In this document: positions 44,725 to 53,167 of the stretch, piece by piece
How positions within the stretch are numbered: position 1 is the stretch's first letter
Layout: each line of letters opens with the position of its first letter
NCBI RefSeq assembly: GCF_029240215.1
Contig: NZ_JARBTK010000001.1
Location: 558,001 to 622,000, forward strand
Source: Chryseobacterium sp.
GTDB lineage: Bacteria > Bacteroidota > Bacteroidia > Flavobacteriales > Weeksellaceae
Direction of reading: 5' to 3'
DNA: 64,000 nucleotides
Made by a program: the position numbers and the translations under genes
Notes under the pieces: model-generated
Told to the model about the DNA's origin: nothing
What the model saw: only the letters and a program-made list of their open reading frames with translations
Database searches by the model: none

Positions 44725-45147
44725 ATGAAAACATTATATACAACCAACGTTACCGCAAAAGGTGGAAGAAACGGACAGGTAAAAAGCGAAAACGGAGTTT
44801 TGGATCTTGAGGTGAGAATGCCAAAAGGATTAGGCGGAGCCAATGACGATTACACAAATCCTGAAATGCTTTTTGCAGCAGGATATGCAGCTTGTTTTGA
44901 CAGCGCCTTAAATTTGATCATCAATAAATCTAAAATTGAAACCGGAGAAACTTCAGTTACCGCAAAAGTAAGCATCGGACAAAATGAAGACGGTGGTTTT
45001 GGTTTGGCAGCAGAATTAGATGTGAATATTCCGAGAGTTTCTATTGAAAAGGCTCAGGAATTAACTGAAAAAGCTCATCAGATTTGTCCGTATTCTAATG
45101 CTACGAGAAATAATATTGAGGTGAAACTTTCGGTAACGAATAACTAA
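44725..45147 (+). CDS. ohr: organic hydroperoxide resistance protein
   Basis: Thiol peroxidase of the OsmC/Ohr family that reduces organic hydroperoxides with lipoate-dependent reductants. 140 residues with both active-site Cys: FAAGYAACFDSALNLI (peroxidatic) and AHQICPYSNATRNN (resolving), plus LEVRMPKGLGG (Arg). Starts directly at the ohrR stop codon, so the two are tightly linked. A strong terminator follows. Lipoate dependence fits with lipB being upstream. Confidence 0.93.
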   Translation: MKTLYTTNVTAKGGRNGQVKSENGVLDLEVRMPKGLGGANDDYTNPEMLFAAGYAACFDSALNLIINKSKIETGETSVTAKVSIGQNEDGGFGLAAELDVNIPRVSIEKAQELTEKAHQICPYSNATRNNIEVKLSVTNN

Positions 45148-45172
45148 GATTTTTTTCTTTTTTAATTATATG

Positions 45173-45203
45173 AATCTGCTTCCTTTGGAGGCAGATTTTT
45201 TTG
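45173..45203 (+). terminator. terminator of the ohr operon
   Basis: Hairpin AATCTGCTTCC / GGAGGCAGATT (one G-U) followed by seven T. Confidence 0.85.
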
Positions 45204-45268
45204 TTTAAGTTGAATAAATTCAGCATTTTTGAAGTTTTATACATAATTCTAATCATATGTATTTCAAC

Positions 45269-45850
45269 ATGAATAAAATATTTTCACTAACGATTTCAAT
45301 GACTTTTTTAATTAGCTGTACTAAGAATGAAATGAACGAAAAAATAGAAGTAAACAAGATATTAAATACTATTTTGAAATATGAATCTAAACGAAATAGT
45401 TTCAGAGCAAACCACAAATTTTTAATAAATCCTGAATTTCAAAAATTAAAAATCTATGTTCCAAGTCAAAAAGAGATTTTAGGTGAAGAACCGGGACCTC
45501 CTCCATTTTTCAATAAAAATATTATTCATTTATTAGATTTGAAAGGGAGTAAATTTAAAAACAGAAAATCTGATTCATTAAATTTATTAAAACAGAACGT
45601 ATACATCTTTGATTCCTTAAATATTGATGCTGAAATAAATTCAAACATTCAAATAGCAAATAAACAAGAGATTGATAAGCGAAAAAAGCTGTATCAATTT
45701 TCAAATCCAGTATATTTTAATGAAAATTTTGTTTATATCGAAACCATTTATTATGACTCAGTTTTTGGAATTGGTTTTGGATATTTACTTGAAAAGCAAA
45801 AAGATGGAAGTTGGATCATAAAAGAGATTACAAATACTTTTATTACCTAA
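45269..45850 (+). CDS. lipoprotein of unknown function
   Basis: 193 residues with a lipoprotein signal (MNKIFSLTISMTFLISC, Cys17). The mature part is Lys/Asn-rich with a pattern near the end (YLLEKQKDGSWIIKEITNTFI) resembling NTF2-like or lipocalin-like small folds, but no family can be fixed. An ATG four codons earlier is possible, but the signal peptide is canonical from 45269. It stands between ohr and the convergent def-like gene. Confidence 0.6.
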   Translation: MNKIFSLTISMTFLISCTKNEMNEKIEVNKILNTILKYESKRNSFRANHKFLINPEFQKLKIYVPSQKEILGEEPGPPPFFNKNIIHLLDLKGSKFKNRKSDSLNLLKQNVYIFDSLNIDAEINSNIQIANKQEIDKRKKLYQFSNPVYFNENFVYIETIYYDSVFGIGFGYLLEKQKDGSWIIKEITNTFIT

Positions 45851-45875
45851 ACATCTAGTATAAAAACCAAAATAG

Positions 45876-46505
45876 TTACCTCGTAACAGAATCACTCCTC
45901 TTATAAGCATCCACTTTTATATACTCATCATTCAGTTCCTTTTCTTTTTTATCTGAAATTAAAATTCCGAAAAGATGGTCGATTTCGTGCTGGAAAATCA
46001 CTGCAGTAAAACCTTCTACAATTTCTGTAAACTTTTGTCCTTTTAAATCTACATATTGTAATTGAATGACCTTGCTTCTGTAAAACTGTCCTCTGAATTC
46101 CGGGATTGACAAATCACCTTCCGGTCCGAGATTTTGAAGTTCAGATTTCCATGTGATCACAGGATTTATAAAATATTCCAGCGGTTCTCCTTCTTTATCA
46201 AAACGCTGAACCCAGATTACTTTTCTGTTGATTCCGACCTGTGGTGCAGCAATTCCTACTCCACCGTCTGTCGAAAGTAAGGATTCTTTCATTCTTGCTA
46301 CTAAAACTGCGGTGTTTGGATCGGTAGGATCGATTTCCTTCGACTGATCTAATAATGTTGTATGCTGATGAGAATCTGTCGTTTGAAAAATGGGTAATAA
46401 TGTTTTAATATCTCCTTGATTGATTAGAGAAATTTCGGTGGAAGTCAGTTTTTGAGCGTTGATAAAACTGACGAAAAATATGAGAAATAAAGAGAGTTTT
46501 TTCAT
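45876..46505 (-). CDS. exported peptide deformylase-like protein with altered metal site
   Basis: 209 residues. The fold and two of three signature motifs are those of peptide deformylase: GVGIAAPQ (82-89) and HEIDH (173-177, HExxH). The second motif, normally EGCLS with the metal-ligand Cys, reads EGDLS (Asp131). The protein also has a cleavable signal peptide (MKKLSLFLIFFVSFINA-Q), which is odd for an enzyme acting on nascent proteins. It is probably an exported hydrolase with altered or no deformylase activity, distinct from the housekeeping Def, which must lie elsewhere. Promoter element TATATTTG at 46523-46530. Confidence 0.8.
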   Translation of the reverse strand: MKKLSLFLIFFVSFINAQKLTSTEISLINQGDIKTLLPIFQTTDSHQHTTLLDQSKEIDPTDPNTAVLVARMKESLLSTDGGVGIAAPQVGINRKVIWVQRFDKEGEPLEYFINPVITWKSELQNLGPEGDLSIPEFRGQFYRSKVIQLQYVDLKGQKFTEIVEGFTAVIFQHEIDHLFGILISDKKEKELNDEYIKVDAYKRSDSVTR

Positions 46506-46522
46506 TTTTTTGAAATCTTAAA

Positions 46523-46530
46523 CAAATATA
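46523..46530 (-). promoter_or_regulatory. minus-7 element TATATTTG of the deformylase-like gene
   Basis: Exact TAnnTTTG match, 17 nt upstream of the ATG at 46505. Confidence 0.5.
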
Positions 46531-46581
46531 GATGTTTTTTAAAACACAAAGTTTGTCATTCCGAATATTACTTTATCAAAT

Positions 46582-47454
46582 TTAATAGGTCTTCGTCATA
46601 TCGGCAGGAATGATCAGATTAAAATCTGTCGGGATATATTCTTTTTCAGGAATTTTCAATTCAGGATTTTCAGATTCAAAAACGGAGATGACAGCCATTT
46701 TCAGGTTGGGATTTTTATGTTTGATATACCAGTAAATTCCGCCAAATTCTTTGCTATGGTAATTTCCATTGTAATGGATGAATGTTTTTCCTGCCTCAAA
46801 ATTTTTCAGGATAGATTCTGCCATTGTCGCATCCTTCGTTGCCTGAGCAGAAATAAAATTCATCACTTTCGTTCCATCTGCATGTTCACCCATCATGGTT
46901 TTCATTTCAGGATAACCGGGTGTGTCTAAAGTTACTTTTATTGGTAGTTGAGCAATATAAGTTTTCTCTTTTTCGCTCAGTTTATTCAATGATTCCAAAC
47001 CTTCTTTGGCTGTTTGAGAAGCATATCTTCTGGGAATATTGGTTGCGATGAACTTCAGTTTTTTATCTTTGGCAAAATCAACCAAAGGTTTGTAATCTGT
47101 GGTAAAATTATTCCAAAGACGGGCAGAATCTTTCAATGTTTTAGCATCAAATTTTCCGCTTAAATAATTGTTCAGTTGAGATTGATTATCTCTTTCAAAC
47201 ATTTCTGCTCCAAGAATGATCTGTCCGTTTTTCTTTGTAAATAATTCCTCGGTGATTTTCAATTGCAGCCAATGATTGATCGAACTGTTGTGATTTTCAC
47301 CAAAGAAAACAATATCATATTCCGCCAATTCTTTGACCAATTTATCTGTTTTAATTTCTTTTCCTTTTTGATTGTAAAACTGAAAAGCTTTTATATTCTG
47401 AGCATTTATAGAACAGAAACTAATCAATAATATGGCGATGAAAATATTTTTCAT
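46582..47454 (-). CDS. ChaN-family exported protein
   Basis: 290-residue protein with a signal peptide (ending SINA-Q). The ChaN-like domain shows DIVFFGENHNSSINHWLQL near residue 50, LGAEMFERDNQSQLNNYLSG near residue 82 and YNGNYHSKEFGG near residue 235, with several conserved Glu/His residues. ChaN of Campylobacter is an iron-regulated protein that binds heme, and the heme-uptake locus starts about 230 nt upstream, so a role in heme handling is plausible. It is not fused to another domain. Confidence 0.8.
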   Translation of the reverse strand: MKNIFIAILLISFCSINAQNIKAFQFYNQKGKEIKTDKLVKELAEYDIVFFGENHNSSINHWLQLKITEELFTKKNGQIILGAEMFERDNQSQLNNYLSGKFDAKTLKDSARLWNNFTTDYKPLVDFAKDKKLKFIATNIPRRYASQTAKEGLESLNKLSEKEKTYIAQLPIKVTLDTPGYPEMKTMMGEHADGTKVMNFISAQATKDATMAESILKNFEAGKTFIHYNGNYHSKEFGGIYWYIKHKNPNLKMAVISVFESENPELKIPEKEYIPTDFNLIIPADMTKTY

Positions 47455-47490
47455 TTTTAGTCTTTTTAGTCGTTTTTAGTAACCATCATA

Positions 47491-47574
47491 TTTGTTATTC
47501 CGTAGTGATTTAGACACTAATCTTTCCAGTTTAATCTCTAATAATCCGGTTTAGATCCCTACGGTATGACAAGC
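47491..47574. repeat. GTCATTCCG-type inverted repeat, copy 3 (diverged)
   Basis: Arms TTTGTTATTCCGTAGTGATT and AGATCCCTACGGTATGACAA are inverted with several mismatches. A single arm-like fragment (TTTGTCATTCCG) also lies at 46554-46565. Confidence 0.65.
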
Positions 47575-47635
47575 TAAGTGGATCAATGGAAATTTCATGA
47601 CCCTTTGCTGTTAAGCAAATTTACAATTACTTAAG

Positions 47636-47668
47636 AAAAAAGCCGCCTTGAAAAAACAAAACGGCCTT
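47636..47668 (-). terminator. terminator of the hmu/hem operon
   Basis: Minus-strand hairpin GGCCGTTTTG / CAAGGCGGC (G-U pairs) followed by TTTTTT, right after the hemS stop. Confidence 0.78.
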
Positions 47669-47685
47669 TACAAATCAATTATCAA

Positions 47686-48714
47686 TTACTTTTCCAAATC
47701 TGCTACAAGATCTTTCCACTCCTGCAATTCAGGGATTCCCGGTTTTCTTTTTCCGAAAAACTGAACGATGAAATCACCTTCTTTGTTGAATACTTCAATT
47801 GCTGTTACTTCACCGTCTTCCGTAGGTTTTTTCACGATCCACGCTTCAGCGATTTTAGTTACATCAAGGTGTAAATTAAAATCAGGGTCCATCACGTTAA
47901 ACCATTGCTGATGCCACATCGTTTTCTTCACTTCACCTGTATGAATCTGGATAATTCCTCTGTTACCCACGAAAATCATGATCGGAAGGTTCTTTTCAGA
48001 CGCATCTTCCAAAACGTTGACCACTTTTGAAGTCTCCATCTTTTTAGCGTATCCTTCAGGGGCCAATCTCAAAGCCTGAGTTCTTGAAACTCCGAATTTT
48101 CTGGTCATCATAAAGAAATCGTGGGTATCTTTCAATTCAGTCCAAGCTTTTTTGAAACCTTCAGCATCAATTTCAGAATCAGCCTTTTCAGGAGCTTTTG
48201 GAGCGGCAGCTTCAAATTCGAAAGTTTCGCTTTGGTTTTCAGCTTTAAACTGAGCCACGATCGGATCGAAAGCTTCAACATTGCTATCTTTTGTTAAATA
48301 TATTTTATGAAGTGCCAAACCGTCTTTTCCGAAGAACTGAAGGCTTTTTCGGTCACCTTCCACTACTGCGAAAGCAAATTTCCAGTGATTCATAAAAATT
48401 CTAAGGTCAATATCTTCACCTACAAAAAGCTGGGCATGAGGACTGCTGAAATCGCCGTTCAGATAGGTTCCTTTTCTCTCATGTACACACTCATCATTTC
48501 TCGTGAGAGCCATTACTTTGCCTAATTTTTCAACTTCTGTCAAGATGTTGGCAAATTCAGGTTTCAGAACGGTAACTTCTTCACCTACGTTAGTTAATAA
48601 TAATTCTGCTTCGCTTACACCCAATTGTTCTGCGGCATTTCTTATTCTCAAATGTGGATTTTCTGCTTTAAGAGCTTCCCATTTTTCTTTCAGTTCGTTA
48701 ACTAATGTGCTCAT
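47686..48714 (-). CDS. hemS: hemin-degrading factor HemS/HmuS/ChuS-like
   Basis: 342-residue cytoplasmic protein of the HemS/ChuS family, which binds heme delivered by the hmu system and releases its iron. It has the two tandem repeats expected: residues about 1-165 (LKEKWEALKAENPHLRIRNA, broken here, to EAFDPIVAQF) and about 185-342 (KKAWTELKDTHDFFMMTRKFG, also shortened). RKGTYLNGDF lies in the first repeat and GNRGIIQIHTGEV in the second, matching the paired heme-site strands. It is the last gene of the heme operon, 4 nt after the methyltransferase. Terminator immediately follows. Confidence 0.87.
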   Translation of the reverse strand: MSTLVNELKEKWEALKAENPHLRIRNAAEQLGVSEAELLLTNVGEEVTVLKPEFANILTEVEKLGKVMALTRNDECVHERKGTYLNGDFSSPHAQLFVGEDIDLRIFMNHWKFAFAVVEGDRKSLQFFGKDGLALHKIYLTKDSNVEAFDPIVAQFKAENQSETFEFEAAAPKAPEKADSEIDAEGFKKAWTELKDTHDFFMMTRKFGVSRTQALRLAPEGYAKKMETSKVVNVLEDASEKNLPIMIFVGNRGIIQIHTGEVKKTMWHQQWFNVMDPDFNLHLDVTKIAEAWIVKKPTEDGEVTAIEVFNKEGDFIVQFFGKRKPGIPELQEWKDLVADLEK

Positions 48715-48718
48715 TATT

Positions 48719-49369
48719 TTATTTTTTTATGGTTAAAACTGTGTAAATTCTTTTGATTACTTCATCTCCGGTTTTGCTTTTTATTTCTTCTTCTTTTTCG
48801 GAGATTTTCATTCTTTTAAAATGACTTTCTGAAATCAATTCTTCCATTTCGTCATTATTATAAAGTTTAAAATTGTATTTGGTGAAAGGTAATTTTTCCA
48901 TGAAATCACGCTGACTAAAAGTAAGAACAAACGTTCCATTATCTTTTAGAACCCTGTAAACTTCATTTAAATATTCTACAGGTTGTTCCCAGAAATAAAC
49001 GGTGTTGACTGTAAATATTTTATCAAAAAATTGATCTTCAAAAGGAAGTTTTTCGCCCTCATACAATACAAAATCAGCCTGATCATTAAAATCTTTATTT
49101 AATTTTTCAGCTTCATTGTGCATGGTTTCAGAAATATCAATTCCTGTGTATTTTAAGTTTTTAGCTTTCTTTAAAATATTTTTTAGATGACCTGCATTTC
49201 CATGACCGATTTCGAGGATATTTTCATTGTCTTCAAGCAAAAGCATTTTGATGCTTTCCAGCGTCATTCCGATATTGGTGGCATTCATCATCTCGCCAAT
49301 TTCGATTCCTTTTTCACCTTGCGGATTGGCAAGATTTTGTGCTAATATTTTAAGTTGATCTTTTTCCAT
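48719..49369 (-). CDS. class I SAM-dependent methyltransferase within the heme operon
   Basis: 216-residue Rossmann methyltransferase: ILEIGHGNAGHLKNIL (SAM loop) near residue 50, YTGIDISETMHNEAE (acidic strand) near residue 75, and FDKIFTVNTVYFWEQP near residue 118, then LKDNGTFVLTFSQRD. The acceptor is unknown. It starts at ATG 49369, one base after hmuV's stop; a TTG at 49378 would overlap. Its place between hmuV and hemS makes a heme- or porphyrin-related role possible, but equally it may be a passenger. Confidence 0.8.
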   Translation of the reverse strand: MEKDQLKILAQNLANPQGEKGIEIGEMMNATNIGMTLESIKMLLLEDNENILEIGHGNAGHLKNILKKAKNLKYTGIDISETMHNEAEKLNKDFNDQADFVLYEGEKLPFEDQFFDKIFTVNTVYFWEQPVEYLNEVYRVLKDNGTFVLTFSQRDFMEKLPFTKYNFKLYNNDEMEELISESHFKRMKISEKEEEIKSKTGDEVIKRIYTVLTIKK

Positions 49370-49370
49370 A

Positions 49371-50144
49371 TTATCCAAAAATTATCATCGGATTTGAGTT
49401 AACAGGATGCGGACAAATCGTACAGGGGAAATGATAAGCATTCGTAATATTTTCAGCCGTAAAAACTTCTTCCGGTGTTCCGTACGCCGAAATTTTCCCA
49501 GATTTCATCAATAAAATCTTGTCTGCAAACTGGGCTGCCAAATTCAAATCATGTAAAACCACGATTGCCGAATTTTCATTTTGTGTAAATTTTTTGATGA
49601 TCTCTAAAGCTTTGTACTGATGTTTTATATCTAAATTATTCAAAGGTTCGTCTAAGAAAATCAGTTTTCTTTCAATTTGGTTTTCCACCTGAGCCATGAC
49701 TCTCGAAAGATGTACCCGCTGTTTTTCACCACCCGACAAAGTATTGTAATCCCGGTCTTTCAAATGATAAACATCGGTTTCGTACAGATGTTTATTCATT
49801 GCTTCGAAGTCTTCTTTTCTAGGTTGGGAATCGAAATACGGATAACGTCCCATCATGACTACATCTTTTACCTGCAAAGGAATTTCATTCGAGTTATGCT
49901 GAGAAAACTTTGCTTTATGCATTGACAATTCCCGTACTTCCCAAGCTGAAATCTGTTTTTCCTTAAATAAAATCTCTTGTTTTCCCTGTTTTATTTCATT
50001 TGCCAAAACACTGAGCAAACTAGACTTTCCGGCTCCGTTGGGACCGACAATCGCTAAAAATTCTCCGTAATTCAAAGAAACATCAACCTCATCAAGAATA
50101 AAAAACTCTTTATGCTTATAATTGATATGATTTGCCTTTAACAT
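49371..50144 (-). CDS. hmuV: heme ABC transporter ATP-binding protein
   Basis: 257-residue ABC ATPase that powers heme import through HmuU. It has Walker A GPNGAGKSSLL, the signature LSGGEKQRVHLSRVMAQ, Walker B KLIFLDEPLNNLD and the switch His in IVVLHDLNLAAQF. DKILLMKSGKISAYGTPEEVFT is typical of FecE/HmuV/BtuD. Its start overlaps the hmuU stop by one base (TAATG). Iron-siderophore ATPases look alike; the heme call comes from the neighbours. Confidence 0.9.
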   Translation of the reverse strand: MLKANHINYKHKEFFILDEVDVSLNYGEFLAIVGPNGAGKSSLLSVLANEIKQGKQEILFKEKQISAWEVRELSMHKAKFSQHNSNEIPLQVKDVVMMGRYPYFDSQPRKEDFEAMNKHLYETDVYHLKDRDYNTLSGGEKQRVHLSRVMAQVENQIERKLIFLDEPLNNLDIKHQYKALEIIKKFTQNENSAIVVLHDLNLAAQFADKILLMKSGKISAYGTPEEVFTAENITNAYHFPCTICPHPVNSNPMIIFG

Positions 50145-51184
50145 TAAAGTGATTTTTTAAATTTAATTAAAATAGCAATGAAAATCGGACCTCCAATCAG
50201 TGATGTCAAAATACCGATGGGTAATTCTGACGGTGCTACAATGCTTCTGCTGATCGTATCGGCAATTAAAAGTAAAATACTTCCCAAAACTGCTGACAAA
50301 GGCAAAATAAATGTATAATTTGATTTAAATAAAAGCCTTAAAATATAGGGTACAATAAGACCTACAAAACCAATCGTCCCGGAAAATGCTACACAGGTTC
50401 CTACCATTAAAGAGGTAATTATCACAATCTGTTTCTTTAATCTTTCAACATTGATTCCTAAATGCTGCGCATCTCTTTCTCCCAACATCATTGCATTTAA
50501 AGCCTTTCCTTTTGGGAGTAAAATGGTGTATGAAATTGCTATTACAATGGCTAAAACGATGTTTTTCGTCCATGTTGCAGCGGCTAAACTTCCCATATTC
50601 CAGAACGTTAAATCTCTTAACTGCTCGTCTTTAGAAATATAAATCAGAAATCCTGTAATTGAAAAACCGATGGATGTAATGGCAACTCCGCTTAACAACA
50701 TCATGACTACATTGGTTTTCCCTGCACTCGTTGAGATTCTGTAAACCAGCATCATTGCTAATAAAGCTCCTACAAAAGCTGAAATACCCGTCAGTGAAAA
50801 CTGAACCATTTCAGGAAGATACTGTTTGAAATGCCCTCCTAAAACAATTGCAATTGCCGCAAGTAAAGTTGCTCCGGAAGTTAAACCTATTGCTTCACCG
50901 GTTGCCAAAGGATTTTTGAACAATCCCTGCAAACTCGTTCCTGAAACTGCGAGCATACTTCCTACTAAAATCGCCATCATAATTCGTGCTGCACGCACAT
51001 CCCAAATGACATATTTATCACTTAAGGCTAAATTCGGATCACCTTGAATCAACTGTCCTAAAACCGTAAAGGGTGAAACACCGTTAAAATCGTAAACTCC
51101 TACATAAAGTGCCCCGGTTGCCAGAATAATGAGCAACAGGGCACTTGTAATAAAATAAAAGTATAATTTACTTTGTGTTCTCAA
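50144..51184 (-). CDS. hmuU: heme ABC transporter permease
   Basis: 346-residue FecCD-family permease. It has about nine to ten transmembrane helices and the family's conserved KGKALNAMMLGERDAQHLGIN loop, split here for length, and AFSGTIGFVGLIVPYILRLL. It pairs with HmuV to move heme into the cytoplasm. The start codon is TTG at 51184, inside the hmuT 3' end (17-nt overlap, another frame); the next Met is far inside TM1, so TTG is accepted. Confidence 0.9.
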   Translation of the reverse strand: MRTQSKLYFYFITSALLLIILATGALYVGVYDFNGVSPFTVLGQLIQGDPNLALSDKYVIWDVRAARIMMAILVGSMLAVSGTSLQGLFKNPLATGEAIGLTSGATLLAAIAIVLGGHFKQYLPEMVQFSLTGISAFVGALLAMMLVYRISTSAGKTNVVMMLLSGVAITSIGFSITGFLIYISKDEQLRDLTFWNMGSLAAATWTKNIVLAIVIAISYTILLPKGKALNAMMLGERDAQHLGINVERLKKQIVIITSLMVGTCVAFSGTIGFVGLIVPYILRLLFKSNYTFILPLSAVLGSILLLIADTISRSIVAPSELPIGILTSLIGGPIFIAILIKFKKSL

Positions 51185-52046
51185 CTAAAAGTTTGTTTAA
51201 TGCAACTGCAGCCTCTCCTAATCTTGGACCGAAACCGGAAACCAAACCTCCGTCCATCGCAATAATTTTTTTGTTTTTTCCGGCATTGGTCTGTGAAACA
51301 CCCGGCATTTTAAGAGCACCTTCGTTTCCGCCTGAACCTTGTAATCCGCTTGTGAAAAAGAATAATACATCAGGATTTGCTTTTACAACTGCTTCCGGAG
51401 TCAAAGGTTTGAAATCTTCAAAATCATTGATTGCGTTTTCACCTCCTGCAAGACTGATCAAAGCTGCCATCGGAGTATTTTTCCCTGAAACCATCATCAT
51501 ATTTCCTCTTGCATAGATGAACAATACCTTTGGTTTCTTAGCAATCGGCTGTACCTGCTTTAAATCTGCATCGATTTTATCGTTTAGTTTCTGATAATCT
51601 GTATTACCTATAGCTTTTGCAACATCAGCGATTAGTTTTTTGGTTCCATCAACAGAAAATTCCTGTTTGAATAATTCAGTTTTGATCCCTGAAGCTTTGA
51701 TTTTCCCTAACAAATCCGGATTAATATCTTTATCTGAAGCTAAAATTAAAGTAGGGCTTACAGCCATAATCGGCTCAATAGTCATTGATCTTACGTGACC
51801 TAAATCTTTAGCGGTAGCTTTCAGACTCTCAGGATAAGTGCTTGTAACATCTGTAGCAACAATTTCGCTTTCGTGTCCCAAAGCTGCGACAATCTCTGTA
51901 ATTCCTCCACTTAGAGAAACAATTTTATTATTGGTTTTCGGAGTTTCAGAAGAAACTTCCGTTTTATTTTCAGTTGGTTTTGAAGTTTCTTTTTTACAAG
52001 AATATACTGCTGCAAGTACAGAAACTGCAAGAATGAATTTTTTCAT
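51168..52046 (-). CDS. hmuT: heme-binding lipoprotein of the ABC importer
   Basis: 292-residue cluster A-type (HmuT/BtuF-like) binding protein. Lipoprotein signal ending VYSC (Cys16). The mature part has KIVSLSGGITEIVAALGHESEIVATDVTS, shown here in parts, and VSPTLILASDKDINPDLLGKIKASG. Its C-terminal VVKANPDVLFFFTSG and IAMDGGLVSGFGPRLGEAA are family landmarks. It picks up heme in the periplasm and hands it to HmuUV. The gene overlaps hmuU by 17 nt and follows hmuY after 24 nt. Confidence 0.9.
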   Translation of the reverse strand: MKKFILAVSVLAAVYSCKKETSKPTENKTEVSSETPKTNNKIVSLSGGITEIVAALGHESEIVATDVTSTYPESLKATAKDLGHVRSMTIEPIMAVSPTLILASDKDINPDLLGKIKASGIKTELFKQEFSVDGTKKLIADVAKAIGNTDYQKLNDKIDADLKQVQPIAKKPKVLFIYARGNMMMVSGKNTPMAALISLAGGENAINDFEDFKPLTPEAVVKANPDVLFFFTSGLQGSGGNEGALKMPGVSQTNAGKNKKIIAMDGGLVSGFGPRLGEAAVALNKLLVENTK

Positions 52047-52070
52047 GTTTTACTTATTATTTGATTATTT

Positions 52071-53156
52071 CTATAAAGGTTTGTATTCAAATTGGGGTCT
52101 TCCTCTTTCTCCTGCGGTGTTGGTCAATCTCGTAAATCGTAATTTAAAATAGAAACCTTCAGGATCTTTGATGACATAAAAACGGTCACCATATACTTCG
52201 AGACCATTGGTCCCGACAGGGTTTCTCCAGTTTGCACCGATTACTCTCTGATCGTCGTGAATAAATTTAGACTGATCAATATCTGAAGTTTTGAAATTTG
52301 TATAGGCTTCAACTCCCGAAGATGTTGATGGAACGATAATTTCGTAAGCAGCTGCTCCACCTACATTATTAATCGTTACAAAATCAGCATAAATGTAACT
52401 TCCGGCTCCTGTGATTGTGTTTGTAAATACAGTAAAACAGATATCCCATTTCTTTTTTTCAGGTTGAATAAAAACTTCTTTGTTGTTCTTTAAGCTTACA
52501 AAGTTATAGTTATAAGCAGTATTTTTATTGACACTTAGTTCTTTATGAGTAGCTGAATTAAGTTCAGCATATTTCACTTTATATCCTGTAGCTGTTCTTG
52601 ATATCTGAACTTTCATCCAACCTCTACTGTCTCCACCTGTTGCTACTGAACCTGTTGGTACCGTTCCCGAATAAATTTCTTTACCCATGTTGACCAAATA
52701 GATTGCGTTATCAGATTCGTTTGCTTTGATGTCTTCAATTGCTGTGTATCCTGAAGGAAAATTACCTTTTACATCATCAATATAAGCAACGTTTGAAGGA
52801 TTAAAATCAGCAACCTGAACCTGAGTTTTTAATGTCGCCACACTTGCTTCTGTTACCAGATCTATATTGGTAGCATTAGGAATTTTACCTGCCGCCATCA
52901 TGATGGATGAGTTTAAAACCACTTTAAATTCGTTTCCTGAATATAATGCAAGATCCCAATCGGTTCTTTTCGTAAGGATTTCTGTGTCTGTACCCAAATC
53001 AAACCAAACCTGATTTGGCTGGGTAGCACCTCCCACATCAGGATCAACTCTCGATCCGTCTGAAGGTGGTACTGCTATGGGGTCTTCGTTGTCATTTATA
53101 CATGATTGAGAAATAAAAGAAGTGCCTATCAATAAGCAAAATAGTATTTTTTTCAT
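52071..53156 (-). CDS. hmuY: HmuY-family heme-binding lipoprotein
   Basis: 361-residue lipoprotein (lipobox FISQSC near Cys19) of the HmuY family, first characterised in Porphyromonas gingivalis, where it takes heme from host hemoproteins and passes it to HmuR. The sequence has the family's WFDLGTDTEILTKRTDWDLALY near the N-terminus and KKWDICFTVFTN near residue 228, with the C-terminal NPVGTNGLEVYGDRFYVIKDPEGFYFKLRF strand, given here only in part. TTG at 53162 is an alternative start; ATG 53156 begins the signal peptide. Followed 6 nt later by hmuT's upstream neighbour order hmuR-hmuY-hmuT. Confidence 0.85.
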   Translation of the reverse strand: MKKILFCLLIGTSFISQSCINDNEDPIAVPPSDGSRVDPDVGGATQPNQVWFDLGTDTEILTKRTDWDLALYSGNEFKVVLNSSIMMAAGKIPNATNIDLVTEASVATLKTQVQVADFNPSNVAYIDDVKGNFPSGYTAIEDIKANESDNAIYLVNMGKEIYSGTVPTGSVATGGDSRGWMKVQISRTATGYKVKYAELNSATHKELSVNKNTAYNYNFVSLKNNKEVFIQPEKKKWDICFTVFTNTITGAGSYIYADFVTINNVGGAAAYEIIVPSTSSGVEAYTNFKTSDIDQSKFIHDDQRVIGANWRNPVGTNGLEVYGDRFYVIKDPEGFYFKLRFTRLTNTAGERGRPQFEYKPL

Positions 53157-53167
53157 TTTCAATTTAT

